Below, one piece after another: positions 9,385-20,164 of a DNA stretch of 64,000 nucleotides (position 1 is its first letter; the number at the start of each line of letters is the position of its first letter). The notes beneath the pieces are model-generated. The model saw only the letters and a list, made by a program, of their open reading frames with translations. It was not told where the DNA came from and did no database searches. The DNA is from Zasmidium citrigriseum (lineage: Eukaryota > Ascomycota > Dothideomycetes > Mycosphaerellales > Mycosphaerellaceae), in NCBI GenBank assembly GCA_002786025.1, contig NHNW01000030.1, forward strand, positions 399,411-463,410, read 5' to 3'. The translations under genes and the position numbers were made by a program.

Positions 9385-10995
9385 TCACCGGCGCACATTC
9401 ATATTTGAACGTCCACCCAGGAGGGATGGCGGGTCCGTGAAGAGTTTGAGGAAGTTTGCCTTCTTTGCAGGCTTCTGCTCATGCTGGATCTTGGCGTAGC
9501 GCACCATGGGGCCAACAATGTCCTTCTCGTCGATGGTCGGGAATTTGGATGGCTGCTGGGGGTCGTTGAGCGACGGCATTTTCGACAATGGCTGAGTCTC
9601 GGCCAGGGGCTGGAAGAAGGGACTTTCGCCGCTGGCCTGGGCCTCAGCATTCGTCAGCTCGTGGTTGGCACGCCAGACAGCATCGATTTCGGCCCATTTC
9701 TGCTCAGTAAGCTTGTAGGTCTGCGAAGTGATGCCGTAGTGTTCGCTGATTCGTGCTGCCACGCGCATGTATTCGACACGTGCAGTTTCCCAGTCGTCTG
9801 CGAGTCGTTTGCAACTTTGTGCGTCACAAACTTCCGGGATGTAAGGTTCTGGGGTGATGTGGAAGTTTGCGTGACCCAGCTTATTTGCCCAAGGGTCCTC
9901 ACGTTCCTCGGCGATTGTCAGGGGAGGAATTTCGGACGTTGATTGAGGGATCTGCCCAGAGCGAGCATTGCGTAACGAGGCCAACGAAGCTTTTGCCGAG
10001 AGCGGTGGGGTCGGGAAACCAGGTAGCACAGGTGTGCCAGCAGGTGTGTTTGCAGTCGAAGCGGCGGCGCTGTTGGCAACAGTAGGCGACTGCAGAGGAG
10101 ATTGCAACGCCTCGGTAGAGTCGCTGAAGTACTCTGCCATCATAGGCGGCAACAATGGAGTGGAAGCATGCTGCTGGCGGTCGACGGGATCCTCCTGTGG
10201 TCGTGGTGTTTCGATGTCAATGGGTGCTGACGTAGCTTGAGAGACCGCTCGCTTTCTTGGTGGGCTGACAGAACGCTCTGAGTTTGTGGTGGCAGGCGAG
10301 AAGGGTGGCGTCATGGTGGTGCGAATGTCGGGCATAGCAGGAGCCGTGAGGGATCGGGTAGAGGGCAGTCGCAGAGAGGAAGAACGGGAGTTTGGCGCAC
10401 TGCGCAAATGGGCACCGGTAACAGAGGCCGCAGACCGGTGGCCTTGAAACCTTTTGCTGATAGAAGGGAAGTGGCGACTCAGTCGCGAGGTAAGGCTGTC
10501 AGTCGACATGACTCCTGATCTTCGGCGCTTGGCGATAGGTTCCCCAGGCAATTCGCCGTCGCTGAAGTAGTCATCGCCAGGAGTCCATTCAGGAGTAAGA
10601 GCTGCGAGGGCAGGTTCAGAGGCTGCGGCTTGGCGATGCTCGCAGAACGGGGTGTCGCAAATGCAGAGAGGTTCGTTGGCGCCATTGTCGAGTCCGAAAA
10701 CAAGTTCGTCGCGTTCAGAGGGATCCTCGACCAGGTCGTGGAGGGTTGATTTCGAAGTAGGTGCGGTGGCAGGTGAGTCAGGGTTGGTGGTAAGAGAAGA
10801 GCTCGAGCTGGGCCAGCGACTATGGCCACGAGTCGAGAAAGTAGGCGTAACAGGCGAGGACTGGCTGGATCCCGCAGAAGAATCGCGCGAATGCGCCGGT
10901 GAGAAATGATAGGGAGAGGCCATGGTACAAGAATCGTCGTCGTGCGGTTTCGAAGTGTTGAGTCTGGGGAACGAGAGCGAGCGCATTCTGCTCAT
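9385..10995 (-). CDS. Conserved fungal Pro/Ser-rich protein of unknown function
   Basis: A 536-codon uninterrupted frame. The first ~350 residues are a disordered, Ser/Thr/Pro-rich region with many SP/TP sites (possible CDK/MAPK targets) and a basic patch AKRRRSG near 155-161. A small Cys/His group (LCICDTPFCEHRQ, about 109-121) may bind a metal. The folded part is C-terminal: from about residue 390, KRLADDWETARVEYMRVAAR and YKLTEQKWAEIDAVWRANHE form predicted helices, then a short tail. This helical block is what I would expect to be conserved across related fungi; I know of no function. A second methionine 24 residues in (MASPYHFS) could be the start. Its 5' side faces an unusually long spacer, which may hold a long 5' UTR. 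Confidence 0.7.
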   Translation of the reverse strand: MSRMRSLSFPRLNTSKPHDDDSCTMASPYHFSPAHSRDSSAGSSQSSPVTPTFSTRGHSRWPSSSSSLTTNPDSPATAPTSKSTLHDLVEDPSERDELVFGLDNGANEPLCICDTPFCEHRQAAASEPALAALTPEWTPGDDYFSDGELPGEPIAKRRRSGVMSTDSLTSRLSRHFPSISKRFQGHRSAASVTGAHLRSAPNSRSSSLRLPSTRSLTAPAMPDIRTTMTPPFSPATTNSERSVSPPRKRAVSQATSAPIDIETPRPQEDPVDRQQHASTPLLPPMMAEYFSDSTEALQSPLQSPTVANSAAASTANTPAGTPVLPGFPTPPLSAKASLASLRNARSGQIPQSTSEIPPLTIAEEREDPWANKLGHANFHITPEPYIPEVCDAQSCKRLADDWETARVEYMRVAARISEHYGITSQTYKLTEQKWAEIDAVWRANHELTNAEAQASGESPFFQPLAETQPLSKMPSLNDPQQPSKFPTIDEKDIVGPMVRYAKIQHEQKPAKKANFLKLFTDPPSLLGGRSNMNVRR

Positions 10996-13900
10996 AATGT
11001 ACTGCTGGACGCAGAAGGTTGCTATAAGCTGCGATCACGAGGCATGGTGATGGGGTTGCGTCTGGAGTCCGTTACTGCTGCATATGCGCTCGAGCTGGGA
11101 TGCGTGGCTGAGGATGTTTGGCTTCAGAGTGCGACAGAGCGCGGTCGAGGGCCAGAGTCCGGGTTAAAGAGCGGCCTGATGCGCTGGCGGGGGCTGCTAT
11201 CGCGTGGTCGGTATTCGTCAGGCGCAGTTGAGACGCAGTCGAGAGGGAGCGGATGCGCTGCGCTGCGGAGGCTTGAGGCGCTGCAGCGAAGGGAGGGATG
11301 GAGGTTTGGGCGAAGGTGTGGTCGTGTCGAGAGTGTGACGACGGGCGGCGGCGCGCACGAAAACAGCAATGAGGGACGGCGTGGTGTTGACGGGGAACTG
11401 GAGAGTCGCGTGCGGTCAATGGTGGGCGCGCGAAGAGACTTTACGGGTCGGATGAGGGAGCGCAGGCCTGCTCTGTGGGAAAGTCTTCCAAAGCCGCTAG
11501 CTCGCTGCGCCGGAAGGCGGACTGGCACGCCGCTGCTGGCGAGGCTCGGTGCAATTGGTGGACCTGACGTGCGGGCGAGCTGTGCCTGGCGGATGGCCAG
11601 GCTATTTGCCGATGTTGACGCTAACTGCCCTGTTCCTTGCCAGCGCGCCCAAAGTGAAAGCGACCGATCGCGTGCAGAGGCGAGGCTGGCGGTGACGATG
11701 ATGCTGCTGCTGCTGATGAGGGCGATGGCGGATGACGCTGGGCAGCCGCTGCGAGAAGATTGATTGCGCCTGCGTTTGGAGCCGGTCAGCTGCAGCACGC
11801 CCTTTGTCCCAGTGGACGGCGTCGTCTCTGTCAAACAGACACTGCGGGCGCACAAATTGTTGTTGTTGGTGTGCAGCTGTGGTGTGTGTGGTCGGCAAGA
11901 TCCAGGTGCTCGGGATCCAGTGAAAAACCTTGTCGGCAGCACAAGGCCACATCAGAGACATCCCGCCATCCACACCCGCTAGGCCCAGCAAGGCAGGCCT
12001 TTGGCCATTTGTCACATGCTAGTCGGCCTTGCTCAGATTGATTCTGCCTCAATCCACACTGGACAAACATACTACGTACGACAGTCTTTGGGACTGGGCC
12101 GGCTAGTGGGCATCGCTTTGGGCAGGGCGAAACCGATGTCGCCGAGGCGAATGACCATTTTGCCGTTCGTATTCCACTCGCCGAGGCCTGTCATCAATCG
12201 ATCACGATAGCAATCATCAAAGGCCCATCAATTTTGAAGGGCTTTGGGCGCGGCACTCATCGTCGGACACTTGGCGGCCACGTTGCTGGCAAACGTCGAT
12301 GCAGCAGACAACGGCGACGATCGATCGTTGACAACCTGTCATTTGGGCCCTTCTTCTTACCTCAAACAAACGCTGTACAACCGTTTCATACACACACTTG
12401 GGCACTGCTTTACCCGGCTGCAGGATACAGCTTCGCGTAGACGTCGTGCGTGCTTCTTCTGAGCTCGTCATTCGCACAATTCCCGTGCTACCACCTGCAG
12501 CCGGCAGGTGAAGAAGGAAGCTGTTGGTGGCTGCAGCCGACGGTTGCTTCTACTGCAAGGGTCGCCAACGGCGATGCAGGTAAGCAGCTTTTGCCAGCCA
12601 CAACACAAACGACTGCAAGCAGAAGCGCCCGCAGCAGAAACACACACAACACAACAACGCACAATTGTCTTGTGCTCGAATCGATGTGATGGTCGTCTTG
12701 TGATGCCATGCCTGGGCCAGAATCACAGTGGGACCATCTTTAATCAAAAGTCCCAATAAAGCTTTTGTTGAAAATTCTTTCCCAGGCCCCTCCAATGTCC
12801 ATCCTCCACCTCAGCCATCAGGATCCAATTCCTTGCTCAAGCCACAACGCTCTTCCTGCATCGGAGTTACTCGCGACGAGACGGTACATGCACTTCTCTG
12901 CCGTCCTCACAAACCGCGCTTCCATTGGAGACGAGTCCGAAGCACCGCATGGCCGTCCACTGGGCAGAAAGGATTCTGAACTGGGCAGCAGGTGGAGCAG
13001 AGACTTCTTCCATCTCGTGGGCCCAGAAGAAGAAAGAAGTTCTCCAGCAAGACCCGGGTTTTCAATGTTTGGTTCGGTATGCGCCGACACGCAACGTGTT
13101 CAACAAAATTCTCTACCAACTCACATGCTGTTATGTTTTTGTTTGTCGTCGTTGTTTGTCAAATCGCCCGACTTCAGAATGTCACCAACGCCATCACTCT
13201 CACGCGGAATCCTTTCCTAAGGCCTTCCCGTTTTGAAGGCGAGAACCCAGGATCCTCCCTGTTCCCCGATGGAGTTCACAGTTCATGCACACTGCACGAA
13301 TTTCACGCCTCCACATCCACACCTTCACGACTCATGTCCTCGCAGCAAGCCTCAGGAACGGGCACAGCTCCAGCCGCCTCACGCCTTCCCATCCTCCTCC
13401 CACCGAAATTCTCCGGCGCCTTGAGGCGTTCCCCCGAGCCGTCTCTGCAGCACTCTGAAACACTTCTCTACGCCTCCAAGACATCATTGTAAGATTTTAG
13501 CATTGTCGACGGCGTGAAGTCCGTCGTTGACGCTTGGATGACTGCAAGCATTTTCCTAGGTCGTCGGCATCGACCACCACCACATCTAGGAACACGACCC
13601 GATCTAGAAACCTAGAAACTTCGCGTTACTCGATGTGGTAGATGGGCACGCAGCATGATGCCTGTAAAGTAACTTTCAACGTTTTTCTCTTTTGCTTTGT
13701 GTGCAGCGTGCACGACATGCATGCAGATGTGAAGACCATCACGAACCCGAAAAGCCTCTCGTTCTTCTCGTTCACCTAAAAGCTGACCAACAGACTCATT
13801 CGCCTCCACAAGAACTACCTTCTCGCCTTCCCGATGCAGCGTCCTGCTTCCACTTGTGTGCAGCGCTCTGTGTGTCTGTAGAAGAATCCCTGTACTCCAC

Positions 13901-14203
13901 ACAATTGTGCTCCATTGACTGGTCAACTCCTGTCGCCATCCGATGCTGTGTCCGAAAGATTTCCGCCGGTCCAGACTCGAATCCACGGTAAAGCATGACA
14001 CATGGCATTTCCATTCCAGAGTTTCCTGCCGTCGTGCGAAATGATGCGCCCCAGAGTGTTGACGTCGTCCGCTGCGGAGAGAGTGACATGTTGAGAATCG
14101 CCCCTCTTCTCAACAACATGTCGCTTCTGATCATGAGCGACGTCAGACAGGTGTCTGGTCACATGAAAGCGATCACAGCGACATGTCTTCTGTCTGTACC
14201 TCA
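10996..14203. other. Gene-poor 3.2-kb spacer
   Basis: Between the start of the Pro/Ser-rich gene and the end of pnk1. Several frames of 60-285 codons open on both strands, but they are rich in Arg/Ser/Pro/Cys, overlap one another on opposite strands and show no family motif; they look like chance frames in GC-rich DNA. A long 5' UTR or upstream control region of the gene ending at 10,995 is the simplest reading. A non-coding RNA or a small gene with many introns cannot be excluded. CAG/CTG-rich and poly-pyrimidine tracts occur, but no tandem repeat. Confidence 0.4.
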
Positions 14204-15876
14204 TCACGAGATCCAATACCTCGACCACAGCTTCTTGTCCTCCGCCGTCCCTCGAAAGACAAAGTCGACTTTCGTGATGTCTTGGAATCCCTCCTCCACG
14301 CTCGGCTCTCGATACCGGGAGGCAAAGCCACTGAACGCCATCTTCGGCAGCAGAGCTCTCTTTTCCGGGTTCATCTGTCGCAGAAAGAGAACGCAGTCAG
14401 CAACCGTACCAAACACCTTCACTCCACACTTCTCTTCGTGGAGAGCTGGACCTGCAGCGGGGATTGTTTCAAGTCGAACACCGCCCGCAGCAGGTACTGT
14501 AGCTAAAATCTCACCGCACTTTTTGGTTTTGCTTTTGAGGGGACTCTTGCTGGGACTTGACTTACCTTCCCGTCCGACAATGAGCGTACTGTGTCATTGT
14601 GCTCGCACAGCTTTGCTGACGCCGTGAAGTGGACGAGCCGGATTGGCACTTTGAGCTTTGCTGCAAGTCCCACCCAGGCCGCTCGAGTTTCCAGGTCGGC
14701 GTTCGTGTTGTCCACCACCACCGACTTCTTGTCCTCTTCGATGGCCAGCGTGGCTGCTTTGATGCATTTGTCTCTGGTTTTGAGCTGATCCTGGTTCACA
14801 CGTTCGTAGCCCATCGGTGCCAAGTGTGTCCAGAAAAACGTCGACTTGCCTGAGCCTGGACTGCCGCAGAAGAGGACGATTTCGATGTCATTTTTCTTGG
14901 TAAACATGATGGGATCGGCATCTGTCTGCGAGTCCAGGGTCTTCTCAAGGTATGCTTTCGGCTCGAATGCCCGCGTAAAAGGCTTTGCATCCTCTCCAAG
15001 CCAATACTCCTCCGGCGTCTGGAACGGTATGCCGACGTTGGCTGCAAAGTCACGATCCGAACATGAATGATCCTTGCGTATCTTCGCCGCCTTATCACTC
15101 TCTCTGCCAGCTGCATCCCCAACGAAAATACTCTTCTCGCGATCGACATCTGCCGTGCCTTCCAAACCATAGTCCCTCAGCATCTGCTCCCACATCCCCG
15201 TCCGTGGCTTGCGGTAGAGGTCCTTTTCGGTCGCGGCGTACACCGTGATGGGGAGCTCCAGCGCCTTGAACACTGCCGAGACTTTCTCTTTGAAGTTGCT
15301 GAGGCTTTTCTTGTCGCTGCCCTTTTCTGACCGCAAGCTGATGCCGCTTTGGTTGCTCACCAAGATCACTGCATAGCCGTCTGCATCGAGCTGCTTGAGC
15401 TTGCCTGGAATTGTTGCATGCCACCATTGCCAGTCGTCTGCTCCACGGGCGAAGACATTGCCCGATTTGGTCTTGATGAGGGTGTCGTCAAAGTCAAAGG
15501 CGGCAACTTTCACTGGCTTTGGCCGGGGCCGAGATGATGCATCCTCGTATCTTCCTACCAGCAATGTGTCGTGCAGAATCTGGAACTTGACTTTCTCTGG
15601 CTCCTTTTCCGATGCAGGCTTGAAGAAATTCGACACCGCCTTGTTGGTGGTGGTCGCAGTCACCTTGCGTTTGGTCGGCGGCGGCGAGATGTCCCGGTCG
15701 GTTGTGCTGGTGCGCTTTAGCGATCCAGAGGCCATATGTGCTGTTCTTCCAAGGACTCCAGGTATTGCAGAGGAAAATGCGCGAGAGGCTGTTGCGAGAC
15801 CTTTCACTGCAATCATCTGTCGGTGGTGCTGGTGATGGAAAGATCGAGGTGAGACGCGCAGCAAAGCTCGGAGCAC
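14204..15876 (-). CDS. pnk1: Bifunctional polynucleotide kinase / 3'-phosphatase (PNKP)
   Basis: Two exons, 14566-15876 and 14204-14374, with a 191-bp intron (14375-14565, GTAAGT..GCGACAG); spliced length about 493 residues. The enzyme repairs DNA strand breaks by removing 3'-phosphates and phosphorylating 5'-OH ends. The phosphatase domain carries AFDFDDTLI (126-134), the DxDxT nucleophile of the HAD family, with GDAAGR further on. The kinase domain has LFCGSPGSGKSTF (P-loop, 338-345) and VVVDNTNAD. The second exon supplies the conserved C-terminus: NPEKRALLPKMAFSGFASRY, then a GFQDITKVDFVFRG stretch and KKLWSRYW. Residues 1-47 are Arg/Ser/His-rich without acids (mitochondrial presequence-like). 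Met48 begins a form with PPPTKRK and a PIP-box-like KAVSNFFKP, which suits the nucleus. No FHA domain is present, as in fission yeast Pnk1. Confidence 0.93.
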
Positions 15877-16077
15877 CTGCCGCGAAACTCAAATCGTCGC
15901 GCTGTCACATGTCAAGAACAACGGGGGAAGACTGACCACAATATATCTTGACACGGCATGGCAAGACATGACATTATACACAGATTTCGTCTATACAAGT
16001 CTAACTCGTTACTCATGCGGTCCTGTCGCTACCCAAAAACTCCACGCTATGCAGTAGACGACCCAACGCTATGCTCA

Positions 16078-17607
16078 TTACCAAGCAAGAAATGCAGTGA
16101 CGAAAATGGCAACGGCAAGGCCGACGAAGCTGGCGCGCACCATCGGCGCTGCGGACTGGTCTTTGCCGCAGCAATTGAGAGTGTACTCGACGCCGTTGGC
16201 TTTCGCGGCGACGTGGAAGATCGAGCCGGCCATAGGGTTGCCGAAGTTGTAGTAGTCGACCAGCAGGAAGTTCGGTGGGCGATCCCATCTTTCTATAAGG
16301 GATAGGTCAGTACCTTGCTTGTTGAGGAAGGGTATGGTTGACTCACCAGTGCAGTTCACGAGTGTGGCGCCGGCTTGGCCATACGAGTTCTCTAGTCCGT
16401 TGGTGATGTTGATCTCGGCAGTGTTGGGGATCAGGATCTCGGTGTCGCCAGTATTGATGCCAATGGACGACAGATCAACGCGAGTGTTCAGGTTCTGGTT
16501 GGCCAAGTACATGTACCTGTCTCTCGCATCCTCCTCGCTGAGGTTTGGTGGACGTTGCTGTGTGCATGGAAAGCTCTGGTTGGTCGGCGAGAAGGGTGTT
16601 TCCCAGATGTGCGTGAACTCGTCCAGGATATAAGGGACTTTGGACTGGTCGGCGTTGTAGTCCATGAAGATGACCATGCGCTTACCCGTGAGAATCATCT
16701 CACCCAGAGTTGGCCATTGATCTCGGTATTGCGGGACGTAATCAGGTTCATACACGTAGGGGAGGAGTCCTGCGTTGGTGATGGCCGGCACGAAGTTTTC
16801 GACCTTGGTGAAGTCGCTGTTCACGATCAGGAACGAGAGCACGTCGTAGGGATTGTTGTCAAGCCAGTCTTTGGCGATCTCCAGTTCCGATTGCCAGGTA
16901 CCGCCATTGAGCAACTGACAGCTGGTGTGACAGTTCCAGAGGGTATTGTTCTCCCAGTGCACTTCGCCTTGTAGCATGCGAACACCATCATTCAACTGAT
17001 CTCTGATAGGCAGCAGCTGGTTGCTTGCCGCGTTATTCTTGATCACAAATGCCGAGTTATGTGCCACCACATTGGTGATGTTGCTGTACTTTCTATTGCA
17101 GAACTCCGGGAAGCCGTTGCAAGGGAGGGTATTCGAAGGGCGCGCAGAGCTGCTCGTGGAGCTCGCCGTTTGGTTGCGCGTGCTGGATGCAGTGCTATTG
17201 GACGTGATACCACCAATCTCTGTGAGCGATACGGACTTGGTGGTGCGTGTGATTTGCGAGTTCTGCGTGCTCGTGGATGTGCTCGTCAACGTCGCGATCG
17301 ACCCGTTGGTGGTCAGAGTGGTGGTGAGTGTTCGAACGGTGCTTTGTCCTGTCGGCGAGAGGTAGGTGTATTCGGAGCCGGTGAAGGCAGAGGTAGGGAT
17401 GTCGCCGGTAATCGTGGACCAGGAGTTGGTGAAGGAAAGGCTTGTCTGGCCATCGCCGGGCTCGTAGCTCGTGGAGCTGGAACTGCTGCTAGATGTGCTG
17501 GCACTGTTACTGCTGCTGGAAGTAATACTGCCGCTGGATGTGCTGTCGTCCTGTGCTCTTGCGCCGACTGCAGCAAGGCAGAGCAGCCAGAGTGCGCTGG
17601 GAAGCAT
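16078..17607 (-). CDS. Secreted PLC-like phosphodiesterase-fold protein, probably GPI-anchored
   Basis: The start is placed at 17607 because MLPSALWLLCLAAVGARA is a clear signal peptide; the open frame extends 39 codons upstream but that part lacks such a signal. A Ser/Thr-rich, heavily glycosylatable stalk (about residues 20-160, with an S-run) precedes a PI-PLC X-like TIM-barrel domain beginning YSNITNVVAHNSAFV. Other family landmarks are IRDQLNDGVRMLQGEVHW, WLDNNPYDVLSFLIVNSDF, GKRMVIFMDYNAD and PPNFLLVDYYNFG. An intron of 54 bp (16293-16346, GTGAGT..TTATAG, CTGAC branch) is a multiple of three and stays open, so unspliced reading would insert 18 residues; splicing joins VNCT to ERWDRPPNF. 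The C-terminus (GLAVAIFVTAFLAW) is a hydrophobic GPI-signal tail. Members of this family often lack full PLC catalytic residues, so activity is uncertain. Confidence 0.85.
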   Translation of the reverse strand: MLPSALWLLCLAAVGARAQDDSTSSGSITSSSSNSASTSSSSSSSTSYEPGDGQTSLSFTNSWSTITGDIPTSAFTGSEYTYLSPTGQSTVRTLTTTLTTNGSIATLTSTSTSTQNSQITRTTKSVSLTEIGGITSNSTASSTRNQTASSTSSSARPSNTLPCNGFPEFCNRKYSNITNVVAHNSAFVIKNNAASNQLLPIRDQLNDGVRMLQGEVHWENNTLWNCHTSCQLLNGGTWQSELEIAKDWLDNNPYDVLSFLIVNSDFTKVENFVPAITNAGLLPYVYEPDYVPQYRDQWPTLGEMILTGKRMVIFMDYNADQSKVPYILDEFTHIWETPFSPTNQSFPCTQQRPPNLSEEDARDRYMYLANQNLNTRVDLSSIGINTGDTEILIPNTAEINITNGLENSYGQAGATLVNCTGESTIPFLNKQGTDLSLIERWDRPPNFLLVDYYNFGNPMAGSIFHVAAKANGVEYTLNCCGKDQSAAPMVRASFVGLAVAIFVTAFLAW

Positions 17608-18551
17608 TGTTGTGGTATCCTTGGCTAGCAACAATGCTTTGCGCGAGATGGCCGGGATGAATAAACGACACCTACTCGGCGGGGACTGGATGGAATAGAA
17701 GACGTGTATAGCAAATACGTGCAAATGGAAGCTGGCGGCACCTCATCTCCCTCAACGCCTCGACCGCATCACGATGGCGACGGCGTGCATAGCTACCGAT
17801 TAGCTGAACCGTGCAAAAGTCAATGTCCGCCGCCGCGGCTTCAGAGCGCGTGGAATGACGTGAGTGGTGTCTTTGATTTCTCTGCCGCGCAAGCACAGAA
17901 GCACGTTTGCGGCTGTGGCAACGAGCTCAACGACTGTGTGATTCGTTGGGCGAACGAAGCGGCTCTCCTCAAGCTCCAGCTCTGACTCGCATTTGCACGC
18001 GATTTCTGCAGCAACAAAGTGCAGTGACAGAAGCATCGTGAAGTCAGTCCATCTGATAATGTTTTGTTGCACCAACGTGAGACCAGCGAAGATCTGCAAT
18101 TAGGCGCGTTCTGCCGAAGATAAAGTGCAGCAGAATACACAAATAGGGAGATTTTCGGTCGGAAGCAGCGCGGGATGCCGATTCCAGCGCGCGAAAGGAT
18201 TCGGGAGTGACGTCTGGCATCGTTTCTTCCTCGACGCCAACAGCTCCCATCGCTGCTCGTGCGCCGCCGCGGGACCACGCAACACTTGCCCAGGCTGTGC
18301 TGGCGTGGCCACGGCCGCAGGATGATGTCGTTTGTCTTTTTCGCCCGTTGCTCAGTGCCATGGGCGATGTGCGCCGCGTAAACCTTACCGCAACTTGATC
18401 TCTCGCATTGAGAGAGACGTGCACCGCACTCCATGTCCCAACATTCGGCTGTTCGACGACATTCCTAACTCCGTCTGCGCTCCCAAGCCAGACCTTTATC
18501 CAACACAGAAGCTCGTCGTCTTGTCAAGTCCTCCCCTACGGCGTCTTCACC
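17608..18551. other. Divergent promoter region between the PLC-like and SUR7-like genes
   Basis: About 940 bp between two start codons on opposite strands. It should contain both promoters and 5' UTRs. The last 140 bp before 18552 are C/T-rich, as expected for a fungal 5' UTR. No repeat or RNA gene is seen. Confidence 0.45.
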
Positions 18552-19602
18552 ATGTTCGGACGCGGCAAGAAAGAGAAGCGCGAGAGCGCTGCGCCGGACA
18601 CTGAGGGCCGTAGTGGTTCAGACCGCACCCTCACCAACGACTTCCAACCCTCCAAGGCCCAGATCAAGCGAGCGACCAGAACGAGATTCTGCTGGGCACT
18701 GGTATCCTCACTCCTACTCCTGATATCGGTCGTCTTCATTATCCTGGTGGAAGTCGGAGACACAAAGAACACCAGTATCCGCAACAAGATCTGGTTTATC
18801 AAGATCGATCTGTCCGACATTATCCCAGTCTCTGTGCCCAACGCGGTCCTCATCAACAGCATCGCCCAGTCACTTGGTCTGCACGACTTCTACACTGTAG
18901 GACTTTGGGGCTACTGCGAAGGATACAATGGCCAAGGCACGACAGAATGCTCCGATCCAGAAACTCTCTACTGGTTCAATCCGGTCGAGATCATTAAGAG
19001 CCAGCTTCTCGCAGGCGCAACAGGTCAGTAACACTCACCCATGATCCTAGTAACCTCATCTTGGCATTGAGCTTCACGAAACTAACACCCGCGTAGTCGC
19101 GCTGCCGGCCCAGATCAACGACATCCTCGACCTCATCAAGACCGTCTCACAATGGATGTTCGGCCTCTTCCTGACCGCCGCACCCCTGAACTTCATCCTC
19201 ATGTTCATCGTCCCGCTCTCCGTCTTCTCCCGCTGGGCCTCCCTTCCCATCGCAATCCTCACCTTTCTCGGCGCCCTCATCACCACCGTGGCCGCCATCA
19301 TTGCCACAGTCATGTTCATCATCATGCAAAACGCCATAACCTCTGCGACGGAACTCAACATCAAAGCCCAGATCGGCGCTGAGATGTTTGCATTCATGTG
19401 GGTTGCGGCCGCGACCGCGATTCTGGCGTGGTTGATCCAGATGGGCATGTGCTGTTGTTGTGCCAGCCGAAGAGACGTTAGGAGAGGAAAGAAGAGGGGG
19501 AGCAAGAAGGCATGGAGCACGGAGACACCAGGTGTGAGTGAGAAGCCAGAAGGCAGGCGAGGACTGCCAATGTTCAAGAGAACGAAGAAGCAGGAAGACT
19601 AG
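18552..19602 (+). CDS. SUR7/PalI-family four-pass membrane protein
   Basis: Two exons, 18552-19023 and 19097-19602, with a 73-bp intron (GTCAGT..GCGTAG, ACTAAC branch); 325 residues. The start MFGRGKKEKRES is followed by a cytosolic basic N-terminus, then TM1 (CWALVSSLLLLISVVFIILV). An extracytosolic loop carries GLWGYCEGYNGQGTTECS, the G-x-W-x-x-C..C motif that defines the SUR7/PalI (Pfam PF06687) family, followed by NPVEII. Exon 2 contributes three further TM segments, for example FNFIL-type TM2 after WMFGLFLTAAPL, ITTVAAIIATVMFIIM, and FMWVAAATAILAWLIQMGMC, then a basic Lys/Arg-rich tail ending KKQED. The likely site is the plasma membrane (eisosome/cortical patches) or ambient pH signalling. 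Frame in 18408-18551 upstream is probably UTR. Confidence 0.88.
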
Positions 19603-20164
19603 AGGCCATGATATAATCGTAAGATGTGAATGTTTGAATTGTACAGTCTGGTTTGCATAGCGCGGGCGTGGGTTTGGTTCGGCAGCGTGCGCGGCGTGAA
19701 TCTAGATTTGGGATGATGTACTTGCATGTAGACAGATACTGATGAATACGACAGCATGAATACTGCAGCCCTTCTTCATCGACAGAACAGGGTTCCCGCA
19801 CGAGTCAATAGTGGAAGGTGCGGTGTGCAATTCAGTGGAAGGCGCAGCACTTCGATTCGACCAGGGAAAGAGGAAGGAGGAGTCCAAAGCACCTGCAATG
19901 TGCAACCGACACATTTATCTCCTCTTCAACCTCTATCACAGCCCCAAGAAACGACGGCATATTGTACGTTTCGATCTACTTCGGATTGCCATGAGTCTGG
20001 TGCCCCCACGCTTTGATGCATTTGGAAGACATGCAGCCTCCTACGCCTCAGGTGGGGGACCGCGGCTCACTGGTGTGCATCTGGCCAGCGTGTCCAGCCA
20101 GTCTTTCTGATCGAATCTCCCAACATTTCTGACGATTCGACTGCGGACACAGTCATGGACTGCC
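19603..20164. other. Intergenic region upstream of the NLR
   Basis: About 560 bp holding the 3' UTR of the SUR7-like gene and the promoter of the NLR. Nothing else is recognisable. Confidence 0.4.

Noticed and set aside
10906..11763. A 285-codon plus-strand frame opposite the start of the Pro/Ser-rich gene
   Set aside because: Arg/Gly-rich chance frame overlapping a better-supported gene; no family motif.
11124..11942. A 272-codon minus-strand frame in the long spacer
   Set aside because: Ser/Arg/Pro low complexity, no homology recognised; probably 5' UTR or chance frame in GC-rich DNA.
13960..13990. A GACTCGAATCC stretch resembling a tRNA T-arm (B box)
   Set aside because: No acceptor stem, anticodon arm or A box could be fitted around it.
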